Shown piece by piece: positions 51,746 to 63,769 of a DNA stretch of 64,000 nt. The notes under the pieces are model-generated. The model saw nothing but the letters and a program-made list of their open reading frames with translations, did no database searches and was not told where the DNA came from. The translations under genes were made by a program, and so were the position numbers. Position 1 is the first letter of the stretch. Each line of letters starts with the position of its first letter. This stretch comes from JAVVHH01 sp964657565 (GTDB taxonomy: Bacteria > Pseudomonadota > Alphaproteobacteria > Acetobacterales > Acetobacteraceae): assembly GCA_964657565.1 (NCBI GenBank), contig CAZZVQ010000011.1, positions 1-64,000 on the forward strand. Reading direction: 5' to 3'.

Positions 51746-52581
51746 GCGAGCGCGCTGCGGCGGCGCAGCATACGGTATTGTAGGGCGAAGCAGGCGACGG
51801 CGGCCAGCATCAGCACGTTGCCCATGGCGGCGGCGAACGCCACGTCCTGGGTGGTGTTGAATTGCTGGTAGATCAGCAGCGCGAGCGTGGTGGTCTTGCC
51901 GCCGCCCAGCAGCAGCATGGTCAGGAAGCTGCCATTGGTGACGACGAAGGTCAGCAGGCAGCCGGTCACGATGCCGTCCAGGCTGAGCGGGAGCGTGACG
52001 TGCAGGAACGTGCGCAGCCGGCCGGCGCCGAGCACGCGGGCGGATTCCTCCAGCCGCACGTCGACGCCCTGCAGTACGGCGCTGACCGACAGCACCATGA
52101 ACGGCACGAGCACGTGCACCAGGCCGATATAGACGGCGATCGTGGTGTCGGCGATGTTCTCCGGCCGGCCGATCAGGCCGAGACTGCCGAGCACCGTGTT
52201 GAGCAGTCCGCGCCGGGCCAGCAGCACGCGCCAGCCGAAGGTGCGCATGATGATGGAGGTGAGCAGCGGCGCGATGACGAAGAACACGATCACCGCGTTC
52301 CACCGCCCGGCGAAGCGCACCATGAAGAAGGCGACGGGATAGCCGACCACGAGGCTGATCAGCGTCACCAGCACCGAGACCTTCATCGTTTCGAGCAGCA
52401 CGCCGAAATAGTAGGGGTCGGTCAGCAGCTTGACGTAGTTGCCGGCGATGCCGTCGAGGGCGAGTCCGTTAGGCGTTCGAAACAGGTTGGCGCCGAGCGG
52501 GACGACGAAGAAGACGAGCAAGAAGATCAGCACGGGGGCCGCCCAGAGCGGGTGGGCGAGGCGGAAGCCGCCCGCCCTCAA
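51742..52581 (-). CDS. Spermidine/putrescine-type ABC permease (PotB-like)
   Basis: A 279-residue permease. Helices begin W-A-A-P-V-L-I-F-L-L-V-F-F, the loop L-E-E-S-A-R-V-L-G-A-G-R-L contacts the ATPase, and G-Y-P-V-A-F-F-M is characteristic. The start is TTG 52581 overlapping the ATPase stop (TTGA), since no ATG lies before the first helix. Confidence 0.82.
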   Translation of the reverse strand: MRAGGFRLAHPLWAAPVLIFLLVFFVVPLGANLFRTPNGLALDGIAGNYVKLLTDPYYFGVLLETMKVSVLVTLISLVVGYPVAFFMVRFAGRWNAVIVFFVIAPLLTSIIMRTFGWRVLLARRGLLNTVLGSLGLIGRPENIADTTIAVYIGLVHVLVPFMVLSVSAVLQGVDVRLEESARVLGAGRLRTFLHVTLPLSLDGIVTGCLLTFVVTNGSFLTMLLLGGGKTTTLALLIYQQFNTTQDVAFAAAMGNVLMLAAVACFALQYRMLRRRSALA

Positions 52582-53658
52582 GCGCCGGCTTCCAGCACGG
52601 TGGCGTCCACCGGCGCCCAGGACAGCCCGACCGCGCCGTCGGCGGCGATGGGTTGCCGGGTCTGCGTGTAGGCGAAGAGCGGCGTGTCCTGCCCATCGGC
52701 CACCAATTCGTAGGCGAAATAGGCGCCGCGGAATACGACGTCCTTGACCACGGCGCGCAGGCGGCCGGGGGCGGGTGGCCCGAGTTCCAGCCGCTCGGGC
52801 CGCACGGCCAGGGTGACGCCGTGCCCGGCGGTCAGATGGCCGGTGACTTCGGCGGTGGCGCCGGGCTGCAGCGTCAGGCCGACGCGCCATTGGCCGGCGG
52901 CGGCTTCGGCCTGCACGGTGGCATCGAAGATGTTGGCGGTGCCGAGGAACTCCGAGACGAAGCGGTTGCGCGGGCGCTCGTAGACGTCGGTCGGGCGGCC
53001 GACCTGGACCACCTCGCCGGCCGACATCACCGCGACCCGGTCGCTCATGGTCAGCGCTTCCTCCTGGTCGTGGGTGACGAGGATGGTGGTGATGGCGAAG
53101 CGGCGCTGCAGCGCGCGCAGTTCGGAATTGCATCCGCTCGCGGAGGGATTTGTCCAGCGCGCCCAGCGGTTCGTCGAGCAGCAGCACCGCCGGCTCGGTC
53201 GCCAGGGCGCGGGCGAGCGCGACACGCTGCTGCTGCCCGCCGGAAAGCTGCTGCACGCGGCGGTCCGCGAATTGGTCGAGGCGGACGGTCTGCAGCATCG
53301 ATCGCGTGATGCGGGCGCGATCGGCGGCCGGCGTGCCGTGCATCTTCAGGCCGAAGGCGACGTTCTCGGCCACGCTCATGTGCGGGAACAGGCTGTAGCT
53401 CTGGAACACCATGCCCAGGCCGCGCTTGTTCGGCGGCAGGCGGGTGACGTCGCGGTCGCCGATCATGACCCGGCCGGCGTCGGGCCGCTCGAAGCCGGCG
53501 ATCAGACGCAATGTCGTCGTTTTGCCGCACCCGGACGGGCCCAGCAGCGCCAGCATTTCGCCGGCTTGCACGTCCAGCTGCAATGGCTGCAGCACTTGCA
53601 CGGCGCCAAAACTCTTGCTGATCCCGTGCAGCCCGAGCGGCGCCGGCGCCCGGGTCAC
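52578..53658 (-). pseudogene. Spermidine/putrescine-type ABC ATPase (PotA-like), frameshifted
   Basis: From GTG 53658 the frame holds G-P-S-G-C-G-K-T-T (Walker A), L-S-G-G-Q-Q-Q-R-V-A-L-A-R-A and V-L-L-L-D-E-P-L-G-A-L-D, up to R-E-R-M-Q. It then leaves frame, and the next frame continues E-L-R-A-L-Q-R-R-F, I-L-V-T-H-D-Q-E-E-A and a TOBE-like C-terminal domain to 52578. Deleting one base of the GG at about 53124-53125 restores a protein of about 359 residues. Both halves are well conserved, so the lesion is recent or a sequencing error. It overlaps both neighbours by 4 nt in an operon: regulator, ATPase, permeases. Confidence 0.85.
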
Positions 53659-54257
53659 AGGCTGCTCGCTGGCACGGCGCCCATGATCCATAGCACCCGC
53701 GCCGGGGTTTTGAGCGGGTTGTGGAAACTGTGCGGGTCCATGCTGTCGAACAAGAAGCTGTCGCCCTCCTGCAGCTGCGACGCGACGCCGGCGACCGTCA
53801 GCACCAGCTCGCCCTCGAGCACCATGCCGCCCTTCTCCGCCGGGTAGCTCATCGGCTTGTCGGAGCTGGCGAAGGGAGGGATGTGCAGGATCATGAATTT
53901 GAGGCTCTGCGGGCCGCCGGGCGAGAGCAGCTCTTTCTTCAAGTGGCCGAGATCGAGCCACGGGCGGTCGTCCGCGCGGCGGACGAACGCGGCGTCCTGC
54001 GCCGGGCTGCGGGGCTCCTCGAAGAGCGCGCTGATCGGGGCGCCGAGCGCGGTGCGCAGTTGCGAGAGGATGCGGAGCGACGGATTGGCCTGGTCGCGCT
54101 CGATCTGGCTCAGCATGCCGACCGACACGCCGGCCGCGATCCCCAGCTCCTGCAGCGTCATGCCCTTGGCGTGGCGAAGCGCGCGGATCGCCTTGCCGAC
54201 GCGGGGCATGACATGCGGTTCAGGGGCCGGCGGGGTTGTCTGGAACGTGTCTGGCAA
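53655..54257 (-). CDS. XRE-cupin transcription regulator (PuuR-like)
   Basis: A 200-residue regulator with an XRE HTH at 16-75 (M-T-L-Q-E-L-G-I-A-A-G-V-S-V-G-M-L-S-Q-I-E-R) and a C-terminal cupin (E-G-E-L-V-L-T-V, D-S-F-L-F-D-S-M-D-P-H-S-F). Such proteins sense small metabolites and control polyamine or amino-acid catabolism. The start is TTG 54257; ATG 54210 is an alternative. It is first in the operon with the Pot-like transporter and divergent from the matching binding protein. Confidence 0.85.
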   Translation of the reverse strand: MPDTFQTTPPAPEPHVMPRVGKAIRALRHAKGMTLQELGIAAGVSVGMLSQIERDQANPSLRILSQLRTALGAPISALFEEPRSPAQDAAFVRRADDRPWLDLGHLKKELLSPGGPQSLKFMILHIPPFASSDKPMSYPAEKGGMVLEGELVLTVAGVASQLQEGDSFLFDSMDPHSFHNPLKTPARVLWIMGAVPASSL

Positions 54258-54290
54258 GCTTAAATCCAGGGTGAGAGCGATCCGACGGTT

Positions 54291-54309
54291 ATTTCCATTA
54301 TAATGAAAT
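54291..54309. promoter_or_regulatory. Inverted repeat, candidate XRE-cupin operator
   Basis: ATTTCCATTATAATGAAAT, with the perfect core CATTATAATG, lies in the AT-rich divergent region between the regulator and the binding protein. It is well placed for autoregulation and control of both transcripts. Confidence 0.5.
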
Positions 54310-54394
54310 CTGCCCGATCACAATCGTCAAACTGACTTGCACCGCCGTTGATATAATGAATAGGCTGCGATCCATTCTCACGGCGGGGCCATCG

Positions 54395-55426
54395 ATGCGC
54401 GCACGACAAGCAGTTTGGCTGGCGGCTCTGGCCGTTCTGGCAGTCCCGGCCGCAGCCGCATCGGCGGCCGATCTCACCGTCGGCGCATTCGGCGGCGTGT
54501 GGGAGCAGAGCCTGCGCAAATGCGTCGTTGCGCCGTTCGAGAAGCAGACCGGCAAGACGGTCGACGTCGTCCTCGGTACGCCCACGCAATGGCTGAACCA
54601 GATCGCCGCCAGCCCGGGTAAGCCGCCGCTCGACATCATCTACAACCCGACCGAAACCGCTTACGAGGCGATCGGCCGCGGGTTGGTCGACTCGTTCACC
54701 CCAGCGGAGGTGCCGAACGCTGGCGACGTGGTGCCGCGCTTCGCCGAAATGACCGGCGGCTATGGCGCGGTGCATAATTACGGCGCCATGGGCATCATCT
54801 ACAATGCCAGCACGGTGAAGGATCCGCCCAAGGACTGGAAGGCGTTCGTCGAAGGCACCATCGCCGGCAAGTGGAAGGCCTCCATGCCGAGCGTGAACTA
54901 CCCGAGCGGGGGCTTTACGGTGTCTATCTGGTCGATGGCCAAGACGTTCGGCGGCGATGTCAACAACATCCAGCCGGGTCTGGCCAAGGTCAAGGAGATG
55001 CAGCAATCGGGCAATCTGCAGTTCTGGACCGATCCCAACAGCGTGCTGAACGGGCTGAAGGGCGGCGACATCGACATGGCGATGTACTGGGACGGGCGCG
55101 CCTATTCCTTCATCGATGACGGCAATCCCGAATTCAAATACTACTCGCCCGAGCCCGGTGTCGTCGTGGCGCTGACATGGATCCAGAAGGTCAAGAACAG
55201 CTCGCCGCTCGGCTTCCAATTCGCCAACTTCGCCCTCAGTGCTTCAGCGCAATCCTGTTTCGGCAGCGCCATCCGCTACGGCATGGCCAACAAGGACGCC
55301 ACCTTCGACCCCAAGATCGCCCACGAGATCACGCCCGTCACCGTCCTGGTGGTGCCGCCGTATAAGGAAATCGTGCCCAAGCAGGCGGCCTGGATCGAGG
55401 CCTGGAACAAGCAGATCGGGCGCTGA
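54395..55426 (+). CDS. Spermidine/putrescine-type ABC binding protein (PotD-like)
   Basis: A 343-residue periplasmic protein with a signal peptide (M-R-A-R-Q-A-V-W-L-A-A-L-A-V ... A-S-A). The mature part is a type II binding fold with G-G-V-W-E-Q-S, Y-N-P-T-E-T-A-Y-E-A and M-A-M-Y-W-D-G-R. ATG 54395 places the signal peptide at the start; ATG 54356 would add 13 residues. It presumably feeds the divergent Pot-like permeases, then the hydantoinase genes that follow. The ligand is unknown. Confidence 0.8.
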   Translation: MRARQAVWLAALAVLAVPAAAASAADLTVGAFGGVWEQSLRKCVVAPFEKQTGKTVDVVLGTPTQWLNQIAASPGKPPLDIIYNPTETAYEAIGRGLVDSFTPAEVPNAGDVVPRFAEMTGGYGAVHNYGAMGIIYNASTVKDPPKDWKAFVEGTIAGKWKASMPSVNYPSGGFTVSIWSMAKTFGGDVNNIQPGLAKVKEMQQSGNLQFWTDPNSVLNGLKGGDIDMAMYWDGRAYSFIDDGNPEFKYYSPEPGVVVALTWIQKVKNSSPLGFQFANFALSASAQSCFGSAIRYGMANKDATFDPKIAHEITPVTVLVVPPYKEIVPKQAAWIEAWNKQIGR

Positions 55427-55428
55427 CC

Positions 55429-57474
55429 GTGGGATACCGCGTCGGCGTGGACATCGGCGGATCGTTCACCGACTTCGCCGTGTTCGACGAAGAGACGCGC
55501 GCCGTGAGCAGCCTGAAAGTGTTCTCCCGCCCCGACGAGCCCGGCGCCGAGGTGCTGGAGGGCATAAGGCTGCTCGGCGAGCGGCACGGCATCCCGGCCG
55601 ACGCCATCACCTATTTCACCCACGGCACCACCGTCGGCATCAACACCGTCATCCAGCGCAAGGGGCTGCTTCTGGCGCTGTTCACCACCGAGCATTTCCG
55701 CGATGTGCTGGAACTCGCCCGGCTGAAGATCCCCGACATGTACAGCCTGCTGTCCAAGCGCCCGGTGCCGCTGATCCCGCGGCACATGGTGTGGGGCATT
55801 CCCGGCCGCGTCGGTGCCGACGGCGCCGAGATCGAAGCGATGGACGAGGCGGCAGTCGAACGGGCCGTGGCGGCGGCGCAGGCAGCCGGGGCGGAGGGCA
55901 TCGTCATCGGCCTGCTGCACGCCTACCGCAACGGCGCGCACGAGCAGGCGGCCAAGGCGGTGGTGGAACGCGTGGCGCCGGGTCTGCCGGTGTTCTGCTC
56001 CTCGGAGACCTGGCCGATCATCCGCGAATACGAGCGCACCATCACCGCCGTGATCGGCGGCTACGTGCAGCCGCGGGTCGCGCATTATCTCACCTCGCTG
56101 CAGGCCGCCTTGAAGCAGGTCGGCGTGCGGCCGGAGCCGCGGCTGACCAAGTCCAATGGCGGCGTGATGACGGCCGAGCAGGGCAAGGCCGAGTGCGTGC
56201 AGATGATCCTGTCGGGCACCGCCTCCGGCGTGATCGGCGCCGCCTACGTGGCCGAAGTCTCCGGCCTGCCGCGCTGCATGAGCCTCGACATCGGCGGCAC
56301 CAGTGCCGACGTGGCCATCATCACGGACGGGCAGCCGCGCTACGGCACCGGCGAGCGGATCGGCGACTTCCAGATCTTCGTGCCGTCGGTCTCGGTCAGC
56401 TCGATCGGCGAGGGCGGCGGCTCCATCGCCAGCGTCGACCGGCTGGGCGTGCTGAAAGTGGGGCCGGAGAGCGCCGGGTCGCGGCCGGGCCCGGCCTGCT
56501 ACGGACGCGGCGGCACGCGGCCCACCATTACGGACGCATTCGCCGCCTGCGGCATGGTCGGGCTCGCCGACGTGGGCTATGGCGCCGTCACCGTCGACCC
56601 GGAGCGGGCGCGGGCCGCCATCGCGCCGCTGGCGGAGCAATTGGGCCTGACCGTCGAGCAGACGGCCGAGGCCATCATCCGCATCGCGGTCAGCGGCATG
56701 TATTCCGACGTCAGCGGGTTGGTGTCGCGCTTCGGCATCGATCCACGGGAATATGCCTGCCTCGCCTTTGGCGGGGCAGGTCCGATGATGGGCTGTTTCC
56801 TGGCGCGCGAACTCAACATGGCCGAGATCGTGGTCCCACCCGCGCCCGGGGTGCTCAGCGCCATGGGCGGCCTCATCGCCGACCTGCGCAACGACTTCAT
56901 CCAGACGCTGTATGCCGATCTCGACGCGGCGGCGGCCGCCACGATGCGCGATGCATTCTGCCAGTTGCGCGACCGTGCGCTGGCCTGGCTGCGCGGGGAG
57001 GCGGGCGCCGAGGCACCGTATCGGCTCGCCTACTCCGCGGAGATGCGCTACCGCGGCCAAGCCTTCGAGCTGGATACCCCATTCGAACCCGGCGCCGTCG
57101 AGGCCGCCGACCCGGCGCAACTGGCCGAGGCGTTCCATGCGGCGCATGAAGAGGTCTACGGCCACGCCGACCGCGCGGCACCGTTGCAGGTGATCTCCAT
57201 CCGGCTGGTGATCAGCGGCGAGACCGACAAGCCGGCGCTGCCGCGGCAGAGCAAGGTCGATGAGCGTGCGCCAGTGTATCAGCAGGCCTCGGTCTGGATG
57301 GATGGCGCCCAGCGCGATGCCGCCGTGTTGCGCCGCGCCGACCTGCGCCATGGCCACGCCTTCTCCGGCCCGGCGATCGTGACGCAGGACGATTGCACCA
57401 CGGTCGTGCCACCCGGTTTCGGCGTGACCGTTGACGAATACGCCAACCTGCGCATCAAGCTGGAGGCAGCATGA
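55429..57474 (+). CDS. hyuA: Hydantoinase/oxoprolinase subunit A (HyuA)
   Basis: A 681-residue ATP-dependent subunit with an actin-like fold: V-D-I-G-G-S-F-T-D-F near 7 and the second phosphate motif S-L-D-I-G-G-T-S-A-D near 285. H-G-T-T-V-G-I-N-T is the family signature near 65. With HyuB it opens hydantoin, oxoproline or related lactam rings using ATP. It starts at GTG 55429, 2 nt after the binding-protein gene, and overlaps hyuB by ATGA. Confidence 0.9.
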   Translation: MGYRVGVDIGGSFTDFAVFDEETRAVSSLKVFSRPDEPGAEVLEGIRLLGERHGIPADAITYFTHGTTVGINTVIQRKGLLLALFTTEHFRDVLELARLKIPDMYSLLSKRPVPLIPRHMVWGIPGRVGADGAEIEAMDEAAVERAVAAAQAAGAEGIVIGLLHAYRNGAHEQAAKAVVERVAPGLPVFCSSETWPIIREYERTITAVIGGYVQPRVAHYLTSLQAALKQVGVRPEPRLTKSNGGVMTAEQGKAECVQMILSGTASGVIGAAYVAEVSGLPRCMSLDIGGTSADVAIITDGQPRYGTGERIGDFQIFVPSVSVSSIGEGGGSIASVDRLGVLKVGPESAGSRPGPACYGRGGTRPTITDAFAACGMVGLADVGYGAVTVDPERARAAIAPLAEQLGLTVEQTAEAIIRIAVSGMYSDVSGLVSRFGIDPREYACLAFGGAGPMMGCFLARELNMAEIVVPPAPGVLSAMGGLIADLRNDFIQTLYADLDAAAAATMRDAFCQLRDRALAWLRGEAGAEAPYRLAYSAEMRYRGQAFELDTPFEPGAVEAADPAQLAEAFHAAHEEVYGHADRAAPLQVISIRLVISGETDKPALPRQSKVDERAPVYQQASVWMDGAQRDAAVLRRADLRHGHAFSGPAIVTQDDCTTVVPPGFGVTVDEYANLRIKLEAA

Positions 57475-59489
57475 CGCTCGACAACGCTAATCTGCAGGTG
57501 CTGGCCAATTACTGCGCCGCCGCTGCCGAGAGCATGGGCTGGACGCTGATGCGCACCGCCCACTCCACCTTCGTCAAGGAGACTGAGGATTTCTCCTGCC
57601 AGGTGCTGACGCCGGAGGGGCTCACCGTCGCGTCGCCGAAGACGTTCGGCGCGACCTGGTACACCGGCCTCGACTATGGCGGCGTGATCGGGCGCTTCGA
57701 CTACCGCGAGGGCGACATCTGCATCACCAGCGACCCCTATGCGGGCCATGTCGCGACCCATACGCCGGACGTGCATATGTGGAAGCCGGTGTTCCGCGAC
57801 GGCCGCCTGGTGTGCTTCGTCGGCAACCACATCCACAACACCGATGTCGGCGGCGCCGTGCCGGCCACGCTGTCGCGAACGCTCACCGAGATCCATCAGG
57901 AAGGCTTGCGCATCCCGCCGATGCGGCTGCAACGCGACGGCGTGATGAACGCGGACCTGCTGGCCATCATTTCCCGCAACGTGCGGATGCCGGAGCAGAA
58001 CTGGGGCGACCTCAATGCCCAGATTGCCTGCGTCAATGTCGGCGAACGCAAGGTGCACGAGATCATCGACCGATTCGGGCTCGAACCGTTCAGCACCGGG
58101 CTGTCCGCGCTGCTGGACTATGCCGAGCGCCAATCCCGCGCGCTGATCGCCAGCCTGCCCGATGGCGAGTGGTTCTTCGCCGACTACGCCGACGAGGATT
58201 CCGCCGGCGGCTATCCCGTGCGGATCGCCGTCACGCTGCGTATCCATGGCGACAGCCTCACGCTCGACTTCACCGGCAGCGACCCGCAACTGGTGTCGTC
58301 GCTGAACATGCCGACCGGCGGCCTGGAGCGGCATTCGCTGGCGATGGTGGGCTTGGTCTATGCGCTCTACACGCTGGACCCGACGCTAACGCTGAATTAC
58401 GGCCTGGTGCGCCCGGTGCGCGCCATCATGCCGGCGGGTACCGTGATGCACGCGATCGAGCCGGCTGCGGTGGGGATGCGCTCGTTGCTGAACAACGTGT
58501 GTCAGACCGCGGTGATCGGCGCGTTCGCCCGCGCGCTGCCGGACCGGCTGCCGGCATCGCCCGCCAACGGGCTGAGCCTGATGAACGTCAAGACCGCGAC
58601 CAAATCGGGGCGCATGGTGATGGCGTCGATCGGCCCGGTCGGCGGTGGCGCCGGGGGCGGACCGGCGGCGGATGGGGCAGAGGGCTCCGGTGCGAACATG
58701 TCGTTCCTGAAGAACACGCCGGTGGAGATCAACGAGGCGGAGATGCCGGTGCGGATCCGCCGCTACGGTCTGGTGCCCGATACGGCCGGGCCGGGCCGGT
58801 GGCGCGGCGGCTCGGCGCTGGAGATGGAGTTCCAGGTGTTCGCGCCGCAGACGATGGTCACGGCCCGCAACCGCGACCGCACCGTGTTCTCCGCCTGGGG
58901 ACTGGCGGGCGGCGGCGCGGGCGCCTCGTCGCGCTTCGCCAAGAACCCGGACAGCCCGGCCGTGGTCGAACTCGGCTCGACCGACGTGGTCGGCTGCGAC
59001 CCCGGCGACGTCATCCTCATCCAGGGGCCCGGCGGTGGCGGCTACGGCAACCCGCTCGAGCGCCCGGTGCCCGAGGTGCTGGCCGATGTGGCCAGCGGAT
59101 TGCTGACCGCCGCGCGCGCGCGGGAGGAGTATGGCGTGGTGGTCGCCGGGAGCGGCGTGGACGAGGCCGCCACCGCCCGGTTGCGCGGCGAGATGGGGCG
59201 CAAGCGCACCACGAGCGAGTTTGGCCACGGCCCGGGCCGGCGCGGGTTCGAGGCGGTCTGGACCCCGGCGCGCTATGACATGCTGACCCGGTTGCTGGCG
59301 GCGCTGCCGGTCACGTGGCGCTTCTTCGTCAAGCACCGGCTGTTCGCGGCCTTGGCGGGCCGAGTGGCGCCCCTGGATGGCGGTGCGGCCGACGTGGTGC
59401 GGGCGTATGCGGCCCTGGCGACCGGCTTTGCCGATCTGCCGCCCCCGCCCGCCGACTTGGTGGCCCAGTTCGCCACCGCGGCCGAGTGA
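57471..59489 (+). CDS. hyuB: Hydantoinase/oxoprolinase subunit B (HyuB)
   Basis: A 672-residue partner of HyuA. Family blocks include S-H-T/H-S-T-F-V-K-E-T-E-D-F-S near 30, I-T-S-D-P-Y-A-G-H-V, G-N-H-I-H-N-T-D-V-G-G and, at the end of the core, G-P-G-G-G-G-Y-G-N-P near 520. About 150 further residues follow, a moderate extension. The substrate class (N-methylhydantoin, oxoproline, carbamoyl compounds) cannot be read from the sequence. Confidence 0.9.
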   Translation: MTLDNANLQVLANYCAAAAESMGWTLMRTAHSTFVKETEDFSCQVLTPEGLTVASPKTFGATWYTGLDYGGVIGRFDYREGDICITSDPYAGHVATHTPDVHMWKPVFRDGRLVCFVGNHIHNTDVGGAVPATLSRTLTEIHQEGLRIPPMRLQRDGVMNADLLAIISRNVRMPEQNWGDLNAQIACVNVGERKVHEIIDRFGLEPFSTGLSALLDYAERQSRALIASLPDGEWFFADYADEDSAGGYPVRIAVTLRIHGDSLTLDFTGSDPQLVSSLNMPTGGLERHSLAMVGLVYALYTLDPTLTLNYGLVRPVRAIMPAGTVMHAIEPAAVGMRSLLNNVCQTAVIGAFARALPDRLPASPANGLSLMNVKTATKSGRMVMASIGPVGGGAGGGPAADGAEGSGANMSFLKNTPVEINEAEMPVRIRRYGLVPDTAGPGRWRGGSALEMEFQVFAPQTMVTARNRDRTVFSAWGLAGGGAGASSRFAKNPDSPAVVELGSTDVVGCDPGDVILIQGPGGGGYGNPLERPVPEVLADVASGLLTAARAREEYGVVVAGSGVDEAATARLRGEMGRKRTTSEFGHGPGRRGFEAVWTPARYDMLTRLLAALPVTWRFFVKHRLFAALAGRVAPLDGGAADVVRAYAALATGFADLPPPPADLVAQFATAAE

Positions 59490-59494
59490 CGGCG

Positions 59495-59854
59495 TCATCG
59501 TGGACGGGCCATCGTCGCGGCGAGGACGCAACCGACCAGGGTCGGGGCAAGGAACTGCCACATACTGGCGGTGTCCCACTCTATCGGCAGCCAGCCGCGC
59601 CACCAGAACGGCCCCACCGTGCGCAGACCTGCCGCGAATTTCAGGGCGAATTCATACTCCATCTTCTCCCGCCCCCACCAGAACCCGGCAGAAACGGCCG
59701 CGCCGATCCACCAGGCACACCGCACTTTCGCCAACCGTAGTGGGAGCGCGACGACCAGTTGGATGCAGAGTCCGAGGATGACATGGGCGAGCCACGCATA
59801 AGGCGTGAAGAACCGACCGAGCTGATCGAGCAGGACGACGGCGTCCTTGGTCAT
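59495..59854 (-). CDS. Small integral membrane protein
   Basis: A 119-residue protein with hydrophobic helices near 17-38, 44-60 and 95-115 and several Trp. The part between includes a short charged loop (G-R-E-K-M-E-Y-E). It is convergent with hyuB (5-nt gap) and has its start next to the divergent PhzF-like gene. It resembles small phage-like or envelope membrane proteins, but no family is assigned. Confidence 0.55.
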   Translation of the reverse strand: MTKDAVVLLDQLGRFFTPYAWLAHVILGLCIQLVVALPLRLAKVRCAWWIGAAVSAGFWWGREKMEYEFALKFAAGLRTVGPFWWRGWLPIEWDTASMWQFLAPTLVGCVLAATMARPR

Positions 59855-59936
59855 GGCAATTGTCGCACCATCGAGGCGTGCCCGGCTAGCATGGGATGGT
59901 GCGCGGGTATACTTCGCCGACCGACAAGGATCAGAG

Positions 59937-60788
59937 ATGACGAACCCCGAGAACGCGCATTCCTTCTATCAGGTCGACGTCTTCGCCAGCCAACCCTTGC
60001 GAGGTAACCCGCTGGCGGTCGTCGTTGGCGCCGACGATTTGACTGACGCGCAAATGTCCAGCTTCGCGAATTGGACCAATCTGAGCGAAACGACCTTCCT
60101 GCTCGAGCCCCGCACCCCCAACGCCGACTATCGGGTCCGGATCTTCACGCCGCAGCGCGAGTTGCCGTTCGCCGGCCATCCGACGCTGGGAAGCTGCCAC
60201 GTTTGGTTGGCCGCGGGTGGCGCGCCTCGGGGCGAGGACATCGTCCAGGAATGCGAGGCCGGGCTGGTGCGGATCCGGCGTGAGGCGGGCCGGCTCGCGT
60301 TTGCGGCGCCGCCGCTGCTGCGCGCGGGACCGCTGGAGGCCGATATCCTCGCCACGGCGACGCGCGGGCTCGGGCTTGCCGCGGCCGACATCGTCGCCTC
60401 GCGGTGGATCGACAACGGACCGGGCTGGCTGGGTCTGCTGCTGCGCTCCCGCGACGCCGTGTTGTCGGTGCGCCCGGACTATGTCGCGCTCGGCGGCCTC
60501 AAGGTCGGCATCGTGGGCCCCGGTAGCGCGGGCGATCCGGAACGGGACACCCAGTACGAGGTGCGCGCCTTCACCAGCAGCTACGAGGATCCCGTGACGG
60601 GCAGCCTGAACGCCAGCGTCGCGCAGTGGTTGATCGGCGACGGGATCGTGCCGCCCGTCTACGTCGCGAGTCAGGGGACCGCGCTGGGCCGGTTGGGGCG
60701 GATCCACATCCGGCAAGCCGAAGGTGAGATCTGGGTCGGCGGTGACGTCACGACGTGCATCCAGGGCACGCTGGCTTGCTGGGGGTGA
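59937..60788 (+). CDS. PhzF-family isomerase/epimerase
   Basis: A 283-residue protein of the PhzF/diaminopimelate-epimerase-like fold. F-Y-Q-V-D-V-F starts the first repeat, catalytic Glu is E51 (L-S-E-T-T-F), and P-F-A-G-H-P-T-L-G and D-P-V-T-G-S-L-N are hallmarks. ATG 59937 gives the usual length. Substrate unknown. It is convergent with the dipeptide ABC operon (2-nt gap). Confidence 0.88.
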   Translation: MTNPENAHSFYQVDVFASQPLRGNPLAVVVGADDLTDAQMSSFANWTNLSETTFLLEPRTPNADYRVRIFTPQRELPFAGHPTLGSCHVWLAAGGAPRGEDIVQECEAGLVRIRREAGRLAFAAPPLLRAGPLEADILATATRGLGLAAADIVASRWIDNGPGWLGLLLRSRDAVLSVRPDYVALGGLKVGIVGPGSAGDPERDTQYEVRAFTSSYEDPVTGSLNASVAQWLIGDGIVPPVYVASQGTALGRLGRIHIRQAEGEIWVGGDVTTCIQGTLACWG

Positions 60789-60790
60789 GA

Positions 60791-62835
<2,045 letters not shown>

Positions 62836-62839
<4 letters not shown>

Positions 62840-63717
62840 GAGAGGCCCGAGCGTGGGTCGAGCCAGTCGCGGACGCCGTCGCCGAGGAAGTTGAAGCCGA
62901 GCACGACGGTCAGGATCGCCAGGCCGGGGAAGGCGGCGACCCACCATTGCTGCACGAGTTCGCGGCCCTCGGCGACCATGGCGCCCCATTCGGCGGTCGG
63001 CGGCACCGTGCCGAGCCCCAAGAACGACAGCCCGGCGAAGGTGATGATGGCGTTGCCGACATCCAGCGTGAGCAACACGACGAGCGGGCCGACCGCGTTG
63101 GGGATGATATGGCGGCCGAGGATGCGGCCGGGTCCGTAGCCGGCGATCAGGGCGGCCTCGACATATTCGCGGGCGCGCTGCTGCAGCACGAGCGAGCGGG
63201 CCAGGCGGGCGAATTTGGGCCACCAGACGATCAGGATGGCGATGATGGTGTTGGTGGTGCCGATGCCGAGTGCGGCGGCGATGGCGAGCGCGAGGATGAT
63301 CGGCGGGAAGCAGAGGACGAGGTCGGTGAAGCGCATCAGCACTTCTTCCAGCCAGCCGCCGGCATAGGCGGCGATGCCGCCGATCAGCGTGCCGACGATG
63401 CCGCCGATCAGGACGACGACGATACCGGTGAACAGCGAGATGCGGGCCCCGTAGATGAGGCGGCTGAGGACATCGCGGCCGAGCTCGTCGGTGCCGAGCA
63501 GGTGGGCGGCGCCCGGCGGTTGCAGGCGGACGCTGACGTCGACGGCGTCCGGCGGGAACGGGGCGATGAGCGGCGCGGCCACCGCGAGGACGATCCAGGC
63601 CAGGACCAGCAAGCCGCCGAGCGCGGGCAGGCCGTAGCGGCGCTGCCAACTGCGGTAGCGCGCCCAGCGGCCCGGCCTCGCCCCGACCGGCCGCAGGCCG
63701 GCGACGGAAGCGCTCAT
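62836..63717 (-). CDS. Dipeptide-type ABC permease (DppC-like)
   Basis: A 293-residue permease. L-L-G-T-D-E-L-G-R-D-V-L-S-R-L-I-Y-G-A-R is the DppC/OppC hallmark near 75, and E-A-A-L-I-A-G-Y-G contacts the ATPase. Six helices are visible. It lies between the DppB-like and fused ATPase genes. Confidence 0.9.
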
Positions 63718-63769
63718 GGTCGCACCCTTTCCACAACCCCGTCGCCGGCAATGACGGTTTGAGGCAAGC

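Noticed and set aside
54258..54394. Start of the PotD-like gene at ATG 54356
   Set aside because: ATG 54395 directly precedes a normal signal peptide; the extra 13 residues do not fit one.
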